Origin: Capsaspora owczarzaki ATCC 30864
Lineage: Eukaryota; Opisthokonta; Filasterea
DNA length: 64,000 nt
Assembly: GCF_000151315.2 (NCBI RefSeq)
Contig: NW_011887293.1
Coordinates: 2,356,946 to 2,420,945 of the forward strand
Direction of reading: 5' to 3'
Shown here: one piece after another, positions 12,771 through 23,053 of the stretch
Layout: every line of letters starts with the position of its first letter
Numbering within the stretch: the first letter of the stretch is position 1
The notes under the pieces: model-generated
Database searches by the model: none
The model's input: only the letters and a program-made list of their open reading frames with translations
What the model was told of the DNA's origin: nothing
Position numbers and translations under genes: made by a program

Positions 12771-13583
12771 GGTGGAGTGCAACCGCTACAAATAATGAAG
12801 ATTGAATACAGAGAATTTTATTTAGACGCTGGATTTTTTGGAAAGCGGTCGAGACAGCAATTCGCAATGAAGATTTGCAAGCATTGAAAACCTGAAAAAC
12901 TACGGGTTCCCAAATGGTCGACAGCGACCAATGCTAGGACGAAAGAAACACCTCAACACGTCGCCTCTTCACTAAAATAATGTTGTAAATATTATTTTCT
13001 CCCTGGATTCGAGCCTTGTGGTGGTGAATTGTGGCGTCAAATGTCGGCATTTGCCGCACGCGCTGGCGGACTGAAAAGCCGTGTCAACCCTGTGGGCTCG
13101 TTCAATGCTCAAACGTGAGACTATAATAGAAGTGTTACTTGTATCATATTATTTGGCGTTAGACATCGTGTAGGGCAGGATTTTCTTTCGGACTGAGTGT
13201 AATCAATCTGAATTGAGCACTCAACGCTTAATTGCAAAGACCCATGTTTACTCAACATTGCGTCAACTTGGTCCGATCACCTCGCACTCGCTACCAATAA
13301 TAAAAATATAGATCACAACATTTTGACGCCAAAATAGCTCGGGTTGAAAGGTCAGACCTCGATAGCAACTGCCAGAACAATTTCGACGCAAGCGATTTCG
13401 CAGTCTGGAGGTACTGAGAGCAAGAAGACATTCACCAGACCGACACAATTTGCTTGAATACAACGCATCGAATATTTGCGAGACTAGCGTGTCACTTCCA
13501 ACCTCATCTCGTGCGATCTGCCATTTCCCGACATTTCGCTTTGCCGCTTTCCTGTCAACTCCTGTTTCGCCCAATGCCGTCCC
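12771..13583. other. Intergenic region upstream of the tRNA genes
   Basis: About 800 bp, AT-rich in its middle. A B-box-like GGATTCGAGCC lies near 13003, but I could not fold a tRNA around it. A minus-strand frame at 13263-13589 has no recognisable content. Confidence 0.4.
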
Positions 13584-13655
13584 TCGCAAATGACGCAGTG
13601 GCAGCGTGCTTCCTTTGCAAGGAAGATGTCGGGGGTTCGATCCCCCCTTTGTCCA
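13584..13655 (+). tRNA. tRNA-Ala (TGC), copy 1, weak acceptor stem
   Basis: The 72-base body is the same as copy 2 from TGACGCAG onward. The D stem is ACGC/GCGT, the anticodon stem CTTCC/GGAAG with loop TTTGCAA (anticodon TGC), the T arm is GGGGG-TTCGATC-CCCCC, and the 3' acceptor strand is TTTGTCC followed by A. The 5' strand is TCGCAAA, so pairs 1-72 (T/C) and 2-71 (C/C) do not form, while the alanine identity pair G3-U70 is kept. A T-rich Pol III terminator follows at once. This copy could be impaired or a pseudogene. Confidence 0.7.
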
Positions 13656-13745
13656 GCGATTTTTTTTGGCTTTTCATTTTTTTTGGTTTCGAGGTTTGTG
13701 CGTCGATGCGGCCTCTCAAAACGTGAGTCGCCCAAAGTCAGTCTC

Positions 13746-13817
13746 GGGCAAATGACGCAGTGGCAGCGTGCTTCCTTTGCAAGGAAGATGTCGGGGGTTC
13801 GATCCCCCCTTTGTCCA
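13746..13817 (+). tRNA. tRNA-Ala (TGC), copy 2, intact
   Basis: A full cloverleaf can be drawn. The acceptor strands GGGCAAA and TTTGTCC pair at all seven positions with a G-U wobble at 3-70, the classic alanine identity element. The D stem is ACGC/GCGT, the anticodon loop is TTTGCAA (anticodon TGC, reads GCA), the variable loop has five bases, and the T arm is GGGGG/CCCCC with TTCGATC. The B-box GGTTCGATCC is present. The discriminator base is A and CCA is not encoded. A long T-run follows as terminator. Confidence 0.92.
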
Positions 13818-13821
13818 GCGT

Positions 13822-13900
13822 TTTTTTTCGTTTTTTTTTTTTCGGTTTTTTTTTTTTCGTTTTTTTTTGTTTTTTTTTTTTTCGTTTTTTTTTTTTTTTT
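13822..13900 (+). terminator. T-rich tract after tRNA-Ala, Pol III terminator
   Basis: Multiple runs of 8-14 T separated by CG or G directly follow the second tRNA. The first run is enough to terminate Pol III. The rest looks like expanded low-complexity DNA. Confidence 0.7.
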
Positions 13901-14271
13901 GTTTGTTTGTGCACACTCTACTCTCCCCTTCTGTCAACAAGGCAACACATGCTTTCTTTTGATCGGTCGATGGAATATCTCATGCAACAGGGACTGGACT
14001 GAACGCGATCGCAAAACCTGCACTTTCACTTCCATGCCCTTGCAGATGGCTTCTTTGAAACAAAGCTCTGGCGCTCAACCCTCTTGCTGCAGCCACGAAG
14101 CAACAAAGTACATGCTCCATCCCGTAATCCCCCCTTGTCGTCGTGCTGTACGGCAAACTCGTGCACAAAGAAACCAAGAAAAAGTATCATTTCATTCTAG
14201 CAAACAAAACGACAACCGGAATTTTCATTGCAAGATCGCAAAGAAGTGAAACAAAACAACTGGCAAGTCGC

Positions 14272-14917
14272 TTAGATAATGCCAATCTTGTTGGCAATCT
14301 CCAAAGCCTCCTGGTCGGCAGCAAGCTTGACGTATGCCTTCTTGAAGCCGTCAGGTCTGAACGATTGACAAACAAGAGGAATGGCATGGACAAATAGTGA
14401 GCCTTCAAAGAAGCAAATGCTACAAAAAGAAAAGGAGGAGAAGACAAGGCGGACAAAACGCCTGAAAAGCATCTTTCGTTTCCCCTCCACCTCTTCACAA
14501 ACAGACAAGAAAAAAACCGTAGACTCACCGGACAAGGGTGTTGATGCGGGCAGCCTTGATGTCGTAGAGGCTGTGAACGGCATCCTTGATCTGAGCCTTG
14601 TTGGCACGGACGTCGGTGATGAAGACGAGGGTGTTAGTGTCCTCGATCAGCTTCATGGCGGACTCTGAAGTGAGGGGGTGCTTGATGATGGCGTAGGCAT
14701 CAAGGGCGTTGGTGCGCTGAGCCGAGCGGCGGGGGTACTTGGGGGCGCGGGGAAGAGCAAGAGTCTTGGGGCGGTGGAAGGTCGAGGTGGTGCGGATCTT
14801 GCGCTTGGCGACGCCGTTGGTGCCCTTCTCGTTGGCCTTGCGAGCCTTGAGCGCCTTGTCGGCGGCGGGGGTCTGGCCCTTCGGCTTGGACGTGGCAGTT
14901 GCGGTTGGCTTGGCCAT
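14272..14917 (-). CDS. RPL23A: 60S ribosomal protein L23a (uL23)
   Basis: A component of the large ribosomal subunit near the peptide exit tunnel. Exon 1 is 14917-14529 and exon 2 is 14356-14272, joined through a phase-2 GTGAGT intron, giving 157 aa, a normal length for eukaryotic uL23. The N-terminus is the usual Lys/Ala-rich tail. The conserved core includes [40 protein letters not shown] and [13 protein letters not shown], and the end is [20 protein letters not shown]. Upstream of the ATG on the sense strand, a pyrimidine tract followed by CATTGCAG (acceptor at about 14929) suggests an additional intron in the 5' UTR, as is common in ribosomal protein genes. The identification is certain. 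Confidence 0.97.
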
Positions 14918-16175
14918 TTGAACAAAGGCTGCAATGAAGAGAGAGAGAGAGAGAAAAAAAAAAGTGAGAATTCATGTACGACCATGACTGCTACAAGCAA
15001 CGACGAGTCGTTTCGCATCGACCCCGTGAGGAGTGTTGGGGAGGGTGAACAAGCGCGCACCGTCTGTTCCTCACGCGAAGAGGGAAGATGGAACCAAGCC
15101 ACAAAGAAAACGAAAAAAAAAAAATAAAAAAAATCCAAACTCCACGCTCCATCGAGCACGCGAAAACCTCCAGGGTGCTTGCACTTCTCACCAACACACG
15201 AGTCTGATGAAGAGCTCAACAAGAACTACATGGCTTGTGCGGCGGCCCAAGGAGGGCGACGAGGGCCAGCGAAACGAATCAAGCAACTCGTCCGAGCTTC
15301 AGCAACCTTGATGGTTGAAGCAGTCCACCCAGCGGCCGCCCTGCCCCACTACGACGACCTTCCGAGGTCCCAGTTGCTACGCCGAGTACCACAACACAAC
15401 CCCCGAGGTTGGCGTGCCGACAGAGGTGCCAGGCCGACGCACAGGACGCTGAAACGGATTGCTGTTGGACTTCATCTCGCCGCTCAACACTGCCGCCCTC
15501 TCAACCCCGATTCCGAGCCTTCTTCCATTGCACCACCCTCTCCACACCACGGAATCGGGTAGAGAACTTCATTTCGCAACGGATTCGATCAGGGGATGCG
15601 GCGGCGGACAGGCGGATCAACTTGGCTTACACAAGGAAAAGGAAGAGAGCGAGCAAACTAAACCGAGAAAAGTTGACAAGTTTTTTTTTTTTGTTTCAGT
15701 TTAGAATTTTTTTTTTTTTTTTTTTGTAATTTCTTGACGGATCATTCAGTTGCAAAGTTTGGCAACAGACCCAGCAGTGCGCAACAGCACTTTGGCACAC
15801 ACATGTTGAGTTCCATGCTCTACAACCTTATTTTGTTTGCAAGCGAACATGGCGGCGATTCTCGGGGCATAACCAATTGCAAGCCGAAAACACCGCGAAC
15901 ACGACCAATGATAAACATCCTATTATTAATCACATAATGCACAACCAGCACACCACACACATACACACATACTCACACACACACGCACACACGCATGCAC
16001 ACACACATTCACAACCCACGGCGCTTTCCACACCAAAGGCCGACAGCGCCTAAAAATATCGATTGTTCTCACAACCGCTGAACACTGTTTGAACGACAAC
16101 AAAGCAAGCAAAGCGCAGAGTAAGTGACAACAACGCCCAGTGTACAGACCAAACAGCAGTGCTGCATCTCACATA
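14918..16175. other. Intergenic region upstream of RPL23A
   Basis: About 1.25 kb. It holds the probable 5' UTR intron and promoter of RPL23A, then a GC-rich stretch (about 15230-15650) in which several overlapping frames are open but none looks like a protein. T-runs lie at 15680-15725, and a CA-rich low-complexity patch at about 15950-16010. The 3' end of the ArfGAP gene is at its right edge. Confidence 0.45.
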
Positions 16176-17140
16176 CTAGTTGGACGGGAAGATTTTCTTG
16201 TCCTTGCCATTCTCCAGACGACCAACGCTCCAGCCGTCATCTTGGTCTTCGTACACTAGAATAATATCGCCTTTGCGGAAGGAAAGCTCAGTGTCGTCCT
16301 CACCCGAGCAATCGTACAGTGCGATGGCACGCTGTCGGCTGGCGCGGGCTGCAGGAACAGGAGATGCCGACACTGCCGCCGCCGAGGCCGCGGGTGCTCG
16401 GGCCGCCGGTACTGGACTTCCCGTCGTCGCCTGCGGGGTGAATGACTCTCCAGGCTTTTGGGCAATGGTGCGTGGCCGTGGTGTAGGCTTGACCGAATCG
16501 GCATCATCGCCCGTGGCGAGTGCAATCAAGGTTGCCGTGTCAACAGAATCAGCGACGGCGGCCTTGCTTGCACCGCGCGGAACCGGCACTGGCCGACCAG
16601 CAGCGTTGGGGTTGGGCGGCGTGGTCGCCGCTGGCGTTGCCGCAGCTGCTGCAGGTGCTGTCTGGGGTCGTCCTGGAGCTTGGTTGCGACTGGTCGTGCT
16701 GGCTCGCGAAGCCACAGCCGGCGTGGGGAACTCGATGGTGGGCACCGTGTACCAGTCTAGCAAGCCATCCTCAATGGCCATGTCGAGCAGGCGCGCTGTC
16801 TCCTCGCTGTAATTGGTGCGCGCGACCTGCAGAGGAACGCACGACTCGGCAGTCTTGCACTCGGACATGGCGCCACTTCGCAGCAGCACGCGAGCGCAGT
16901 TAATGTGGTCGTAATACGCAGCAAGGGTTAGCGGCGTATAGCCCTGGCGATCGACCAAGTCAATGCGAGCCATGTTGTGTGCCATGAAATCGAGCGCAAG
17001 CACGGAATCTTCGGCAACTGCGCGATGCACGGCATACGTCTCGATGCCGTCTTGTGTGATGGACTGGTTGAAGTCCATTCCTTGGGCCTTGAGCTGCAAA
17101 ATAGTGTTCACGCGACGGTCATGGATGGCAGCGAACAGTT

Positions 17141-17197
<57 letters not shown>

Positions 17198-18199
17198 GGC
17201 AAAGGGAGAGAGTTTGCAAGGGGAAGGGGTGGTGGTGAGAAAACAACGTTCGAATGCGAGTGTCTGTACGTTAAGGTTTCACGCCGTACTGTGAGCTCGG
17301 AGTCGGGAGGATAGACAGCCCGAACATAGGCGCGGTCACGATACTTGGCATAGATGAAAGTCTTGCGGTCATCCATGGAGGACTGCGGGCTGGGCTTGGT
17401 CGCGCTGAGGGCACTCTCGTAGATGACGTTGACTGCCGTGTTTCCGAGCGACTTGAGAATCAGCAGCTCGGATGGGTTGATGTTATCCAGAACAAAGGAC
17501 CTGACTTTGGAAATGTGCACACCAAGCTCGCGGTGCACTCCAGAGCAGTCAATGCACATCATGATACCAAGGTTGAGGGATGCCCACTCTGGATCTGTTG
17601 CATTGCGGTGGTCGCGATTGAAGCGAAATAACATAAAATTAGATGTAACAAAAAGCCTTGCCGCTCCTCTCCAAATTCCATGGCGAGCGGCGACACCAAA
17701 TACATACCGGCCGCATCGCAGTCCACACAGCGGTTGTTTCCAGGAAGGGCGCGAATATCAGCAATCCATTCCACCAATTTGTCCTTGGCTTGTTGAGCGC
17801 AAGCGGCCGCATGCGGACCCAGAGGCTGACAGCACGACGACAGTCATTTCGTAAGACTTTGGTCGTCCCACTCTCACACCACAAAACCGCTCCTTACTGT
17901 ATCGTCCGCAGCTGGTCCTGAAATAGTGTGCTCAAACTGCTCCTCAATCGAGTTTCGAATGACAGCAATCCACGCCGACATGCCCGACTCGCTTTCAGCT
18001 TGGAAGACATAGGTGCGGCCCTGAGTGATGAGATAGAAGCAGAATCGACGGTCGCCAACATCGCTTGCAGGAGGATTTTCGCGAATCGAGGCAGTCATGA
18101 GATTGAGGTTGACAGTGGGTTCGGTTTCCTGGACGATGCATGAGCATGCATGAGCATGCATGACGAGAGCAAGTGACACACTCAGCAAAGATGGAGCCC

Positions 18200-18238
<39 letters not shown>

Positions 18239-19494
18239 CAATGCCACAAAAAAAACAGACCACCGAGAAGCAGAGTGCACGTACAGGTGAATGAGAAAGT
18301 GACAGAGTGCCGTTTCGCACAACACACCAGCGCTTTTGCCACGCTTTGACGACATTTTCGCTGCGCTTTTGCAGATAGCCGCTTCGTTCCGTTCCTTTGG
18401 TCTTGTCAGATTTGGGTGCAGCCAGCAGCACGGTGCCGCTAGGAGTTCCGCCAACCTGTCCAGAAACGCAAAAAAAAGAAAAAAAAAAGAGGAAGAGTGA
18501 AAAGAGTCAGCTCAAACCGTTCCTCGCCTTCCTCGAGCCGCAAACAATTCCCGAACAAGAAAAACCTCACCTTGTCAGCGGGCAGCGTGTTGCGAATGTT
18601 GTCCCGAAGAGTTACAAGAACCTTCTTTTCTTCTTCGTGCTGGCTCTTCCACTACATTCAAAAACAAAGGAGGGGGGAGCAAAACACGGTGAGCCCCAGC
18701 ACGCTCGCACGCAAAGCTCAGCCGATTAATAAAACACCTCCAACTTGTACCTCTTGCGCTGCACCGCTGATCGTCTCGACGAACGAATGAATATTCTCAA
18801 GGGTTTGCTTGGCTTGTTCAAAGTAGGAGAACTGAGCATGGTAGTATTCGGTGAGGTGGCGAACAAACTCAATGTCCTTCTTGGCCTTGAGCTCCTTCAT
18901 CTTGATCAGATAGTCGCACGTCTGGATTTGGAGCATGCGCTTGCCTCGATCGGCGTCCTGCTCGGCATCCACACGTTCAGCCTCGTCCTTGAAGTTCTTC
19001 TTCTCGCTCTTGGCCTTGAGCGACTCGTACACGGCAAGCTGTCGCTCGTACTGCTTTTTGAGGTCGGCAGGCGATTCTGCCTTGAGCATGGCATCGAGCG
19101 GGAAGAGCAGAATGTTGTTCATCTTTTTGTGCAGGTCCGCCTCAAGGTGGACGAGCTCTTTCGCAACGACCGAGAACTTGAGGAAGGACATGCCGACATG
19201 CGATGCTGTCTCGTCGTCGCGCGCCATTTCCAAGTCGCCAAACTCATTCAGGCACTCTGCAAACGTTGTTTCCAGCTGCACATGCTGCGGGGCCGACTGG
19301 AGAATCGACTTGACGACCTTGGCGACCTTCTTGAGGTCGTGCCGCTCCTTTTCGACGCGCTTTTCGAGCGGCTGGAACGACCCGCGCAAGACGGGCAGCG
19401 CGTTGTAAAAGGTCGCCGAGTTGGGCGTATCCAAGTCGGAATTCACCTCGCGCACAAAGTCGTCCTCCACCAGGGACGTTGACGCTGGGCGCAT
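16176..19494 (-). CDS. ASAP-type ArfGAP (BAR-PH-ArfGAP-ANK-SH3)
   Basis: A GTPase-activating protein for Arf GTPases, expected at membranes and adhesion or endocytic sites. Seven exons join in frame: 19494-18751, 18651-18571, 18455-18285, 18128-17898, 17825-17708, 17594-17290 and 17141-16176, giving 871 aa. Residues 1-275 form a BAR-like coiled coil. A PH domain starts at RSGYLQKRSENVVKAWQKRW and ends near FQAESESGMSAWIAVI. The ArfGAP zinc finger is CVDCDAADPEW then CIDCSGVHRELG, with the catalytic arginine in HRELG, and two or three ankyrin repeats follow. A Pro/Ala-rich linker leads to a C-terminal SH3 (ALYDCSGEDDTELSF, GDIILVYEDQDDGW). The domain order is that of ASAP/AMAP proteins; ACAPs lack SH3. 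The protein stops at IFPSN, right at the end of the SH3 fold. One intron carries a long CA repeat beside its acceptor. Confidence 0.93.
17143..17192. repeat. (TG)n microsatellite, about 25 units
   Basis: A pure TG/CA dinucleotide run in the last intron of the ArfGAP gene. On the sense strand it reads (CA)n and ends in the acceptor CAG itself, so it occupies the place of the polypyrimidine tract. Confidence 0.95.
18201..18237. repeat. A37 homopolymer in an ArfGAP intron
   Basis: A pure run of 37 A on the plus strand (T37 on the sense strand) inside the intron between the third and fourth coding exons. Confidence 0.95.
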
Positions 19495-20258
19495 GATTGT
19501 TTGTAGACGGAGAGATTGCAAGCGCGCTTCAGAAAGAGAGGGCGGAAAAATAAAGCCCGTCAAAAGGATATTGTACCTAGACATGTCATGACAAACAAGG
19601 TGAGCTGCGTTCGAGTGCGTTGGAGTGTGTTTTTGGGAGTGGGTGGCATGAGCTCCAACAAAGTTTGTGAGACGTAAACACACACAAATCCTTCAATCCA
19701 AAAAACAAGCACACAGTGACACAGACACTCGTGATCGCTACACGTCCAAAACTCTTGCCAAACCGGCTGCTCGCATTGGGAACAGCAAGTCAGAACAGAA
19801 TCAAACCAAATCCAAATCCCAAAAAAAAAAAAAAAAAAAAAAAAGGCTGCTGTTTTGGTTTTTGACTGGCAAAAAAAAAAAAAAAAAAAAAAAAATGAAA
19901 AAAAAAAAGAGGAGGAAAACGTCCGACTTTTTCCAGCTTGTGCTCGGCCGAAGTCACTCTCAAAGAGTCCTCCTGCGACCCAGTCACTGATCAACGCGTC
20001 CTCATCAGTGCTGCAGCGGGAGCAAACGGGGGGGGGAGAACGGGACCGTCCGACCCACCGAGTGAGTTGGAATGAACATCTACCTCCCCTTTCCCCTTGC
20101 GACGACCGCCTCAAGTCTCACCAGGTCCTCAGGGGTGCGATGGGGTGGGGTGGGGGCTTTTGACACGAAGCAGCACTTGTCCCAGTCACACGTACACTCA
20201 ATGCGTCCATCCATTGTAGCATCGCTTCCTTTTTTTTTTTTTTTCAAAATTCAGAACG

Positions 20259-20291
<33 letters not shown>

Positions 20292-20886
20292 AGGATTGTG
20301 TCTGCACAGCGAGAACTGAAGGGGCTAAGAAGGGGGAAAAGAGGGGGAAAAGCAAGGGGCGGAGGTAGCAAAGTCTACCCAACGCATGGGGGAAACATGA
20401 GGGAAATGGGCGAAAAGCGAAGCGTCAAAAATGCACAATGCAAAACCAACCAAAAGGCAATTGGAAAAAAAAGAAAAAAAGACTGAAATTCAATTTTATT
20501 TGTATTATTTTGTATTCTTGTTTTTTGCAAGACGAAAGACTTTGACAATCTCAGCTTTTAGCATGGTTGGGCGATGATATGCACTGGTAATACCAGCGTC
20601 GAGTGAACCGGTGTTTGGTCGACGGCGAGAAAGTACAGTGCCTGGAGCCTGAATCGTGCAACAAACAAACGCCAAAGCCGTCGCTGAGCCCTCAAGAAGG
20701 CAGTCCAACAACGAGTGATGAACAGTTTGAGCCAGCGTTCCAGAACAACTCACTTTGAGATTGTATTGAGCTCACTCTCTCCGTTGTTTGTGTGTGAAAA
20801 CCGGCCAAAAAGGGGTCGCAGTTCTCGATCGTCATCCGTTCCAACCCAAACCCACCCAGCCAGCCAGCCACCCCTCCGACTCCAAC
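19495..20886. other. Intergenic region between divergent ArfGAP and BtpA genes
   Basis: Promoters of both neighbours should lie here. It contains A24 (19821-19844), A25 (19871-19895), and two T-runs (about 20230-20245 and 20260-20284). No convincing coding frame or RNA was found. Confidence 0.5.
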
Positions 20887-21943
20887 ATGAGCAAGCTTCA
20901 ACGGTGGCTGTCTCTCTTCGGCATGGCCGAGTCGGTCGGTGCGACGGGCGCTTCGAGCCAGCTGCTGCCACGGATTATCGGCATGGTCCATGTGCCCGCG
21001 TTTCCAGGCACGCCGGCCTCCGCCATGCCCATGAAGACCATTATCGAGCGATGCGTCACAGATGCACGCGCCCTGATTGCAGGCGGCGTCGACGGATTGC
21101 TGGTCGAGGTACTTGCATGTTGAGATTGGTCGCCCGAGTTGCTCAGCAGCAAAACAATAACAACAACAACAACAACAACAACAACTTACCTTGATTCATG
21201 TCGGATTTCCTGTGGTGTGCTTTTTTGTCTTGTTGGTCTGACAGAACGCAAATGATGTGCCGTATGTGAACGCATCTCGGCACCCACTGGGACCCGAAAT
21301 TGTTGCTGGAATGACTGCCGTTGTCGCCGCGATCAAGGGCGATGCTTCGTACAAGCGAACGGCTGCACGACCATTGCCGATCGGCATTCAGGTACTGGCA
21401 GCCGCAAACAAGGAGGCTCTGGCGGTTGCGCTTGCGACAGACTGCCAGTTTATTCGCGCCGAAGGGTTTGTCTTTGGCTCGGTTGCCGACGAAGGATACA
21501 TTGATGCCTCGGCACCCGAGCTCCTCCGTGCTCGCAAGATGCTGGGGGCCTCGGACATTCAAGTCCTGACTGATATAAAAAAGAAGCACTCCTCCCATGC
21601 AATCACGGCAGACTTGAGTGACGCAGACACGGTCGAAGCGGCTCGGTTTTTCAACATTGACGGCGTCATTCTCTCTGGCAAGACCACTGGCCACGCAACC
21701 GAGCCGGCTCGCGTCGCAGATGCTGTCCGTCGCTTTTCCACCACGACTCTCGGCGCTCAGGCCACGGAGCTTCTTCCTGTGCTCGTTGGGTCTGGCGTGA
21801 CCTCTGAAAACATTGCCGGGTACAGCCACGCGCACACGCTGATTGTTGGCACCACTTTCCGAGTCAACGGCCTCTTGAGTGCACCGATTGACGAGGCAGC
21901 CGTCCGACGTCTGATCCAAGCTCGCGATGCGATTCGGCGGTAA
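20887..21943 (+). CDS. BtpA/SgcQ family TIM-barrel protein
   Basis: Exon 1 is 20887-21108 and exon 2 is 21245-21943, with a phase-0 intron, giving 306 aa. The sequence shows the family signature IIGMVHVPAFPGTP near residue 30, then GGVDGLLVEN across the splice, a central LPIGIQVLAAANKEALAVA, FIRAEGFVFGSVADEGYIDA, and near the end LPVLVGSGVTSENI and IVGTTFRVNG. This is the BtpA domain (PF03437), named for cyanobacterial photosystem I biogenesis but also present in non-photosynthetic bacteria and some animals and protists, where its role is unknown. The first 25 residues could be a weak organelle-targeting or membrane segment. The intron contains an (AAC)n run. Family assignment is strong; the reaction is unknown. 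Confidence 0.9.
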
Positions 21944-22190
21944 TTTTTTTGTTGGTTTGTTGTTTAGACTGGCAAGCCCCTCTGATTCACAAATACACGT
22001 TCGGCATTAAAAAAAACAAACAAACAAAACAAAAAAACAAAAACAAACAAAAAAAACAAACAAACAAAAAAAAAAACTTTCATACACGCATTAATGAAAC
22101 GCGTTTCTTGCTCAATTCCTATCAAGCACGCTTCGCAGTCCCCAAAATCTCGTAGCAGTCCAGTGTTTTTTGTTTTTGTTTTCCGCGCCA

Positions 22191-22946
22191 ATGCCATGGC
22201 TTGGGACTCGGTTTGATGGGAAACGAACTCTGCTCATCACCGCACATCCCGACGACGAGTGCATGTTCTTTGGGCCTGGTGTCACGTGCTTGCTGGCCAA
22301 GTCTGAGATGTTCGTCCTGTGCCTCTCCACGGGAAACGCCGACGGTCTCGGCTCCGTCCGCGCGCGCGAACTGGTCGGCGCATGCACGGCCTTGGGACTG
22401 CCCGCGTCGCACGTTTCGGTTGTAGATCGCGAAGACGCGTTTGCAGATGGACAAGCCAACCTGTGGCGAGCGAGTCATGTCGCGGACTGCATCACAGAGC
22501 ACGTCGCTCGCTGGAAGATTGACACGCTGCTCACGTTCGACGCACACGGCGTCTCTGGACACGCCAACCACATTGCAGTGTGGCACGGCGCCTGTGTATG
22601 TCTGGACCGCGAGGAGCAAGTTGGCACTGCAGCAGGCTGCTTGACGCTCTGGTCGCTTCAGTCAAAGCCACTCTGGCGCAAGTACATGATTCCCATCGAC
22701 CTGGCATTGTCGTGGTGGGAAGTGTATGATGAAACCACCTCCAGATCCGCAGCATCGCCGTCAGCGGCAGCCCGCTCCAATGGTGGGCTGGCAATGGCGC
22801 TCTCCACACCCAGACAAATCCGAACAACCTGGCGTGCCATGCTGCAGCACCGCTCGCAACTCGTGTGGTTTCGATGGCTGTACTTGCTGTTTGCTAGTTT
22901 CATGCTGCTGAACACGCTCGTACGGCGGCAGCCACCCCGATCTTAG
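22191..22946 (+). CDS. PIGL: N-acetylglucosaminyl-phosphatidylinositol de-N-acetylase (PIG-L)
   Basis: Catalyses the second step of GPI-anchor synthesis at the ER, removing acetate from GlcNAc-PI. The single-exon frame from ATG 22191 to TAG 22944-22946 encodes 251 aa, the usual length. Metal-binding motifs are present: TAHPDDECMFFGP near residue 20 and GVSGHANH near residue 128. CLSTGNADGLGSVRARELVG is the conserved segment between them. Human PIG-L has an N-terminal membrane anchor. Here the N-terminus goes straight into the catalytic domain, and a hydrophobic segment (WFRWLYLLFASFMLLNTL) lies at the C-terminus. The gene converges on PIGT with 107 bp between stop codons. Confidence 0.95.
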   Translation: MPWLGTRFDGKRTLLITAHPDDECMFFGPGVTCLLAKSEMFVLCLSTGNADGLGSVRARELVGACTALGLPASHVSVVDREDAFADGQANLWRASHVADCITEHVARWKIDTLLTFDAHGVSGHANHIAVWHGACVCLDREEQVGTAAGCLTLWSLQSKPLWRKYMIPIDLALSWWEVYDETTSRSAASPSAAARSNGGLAMALSTPRQIRTTWRAMLQHRSQLVWFRWLYLLFASFMLLNTLVRRQPPRS

Positions 22947-23053
22947 ATCAATACATCCGCTTTTTGTTTTTGAATTTCCGACAGAGGGTTTTTTTTTTTT
23001 GTATTTTTTATTTTCGGTCTTTAAGGTCATCGTTGGTCTGACTGTTCCTGTAT

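Noticed and set aside
13003-13013. Another tRNA around a B-box-like GGATTCGAGCC
   Set aside because: No matching A box, anticodon arm or acceptor stem could be drawn around it.
15179-15729. Overlapping open frames upstream of RPL23A
   Set aside because: Several frames are open at once, none shows codon bias, domain or splice support, and they end in T-run translations (poly-Phe).
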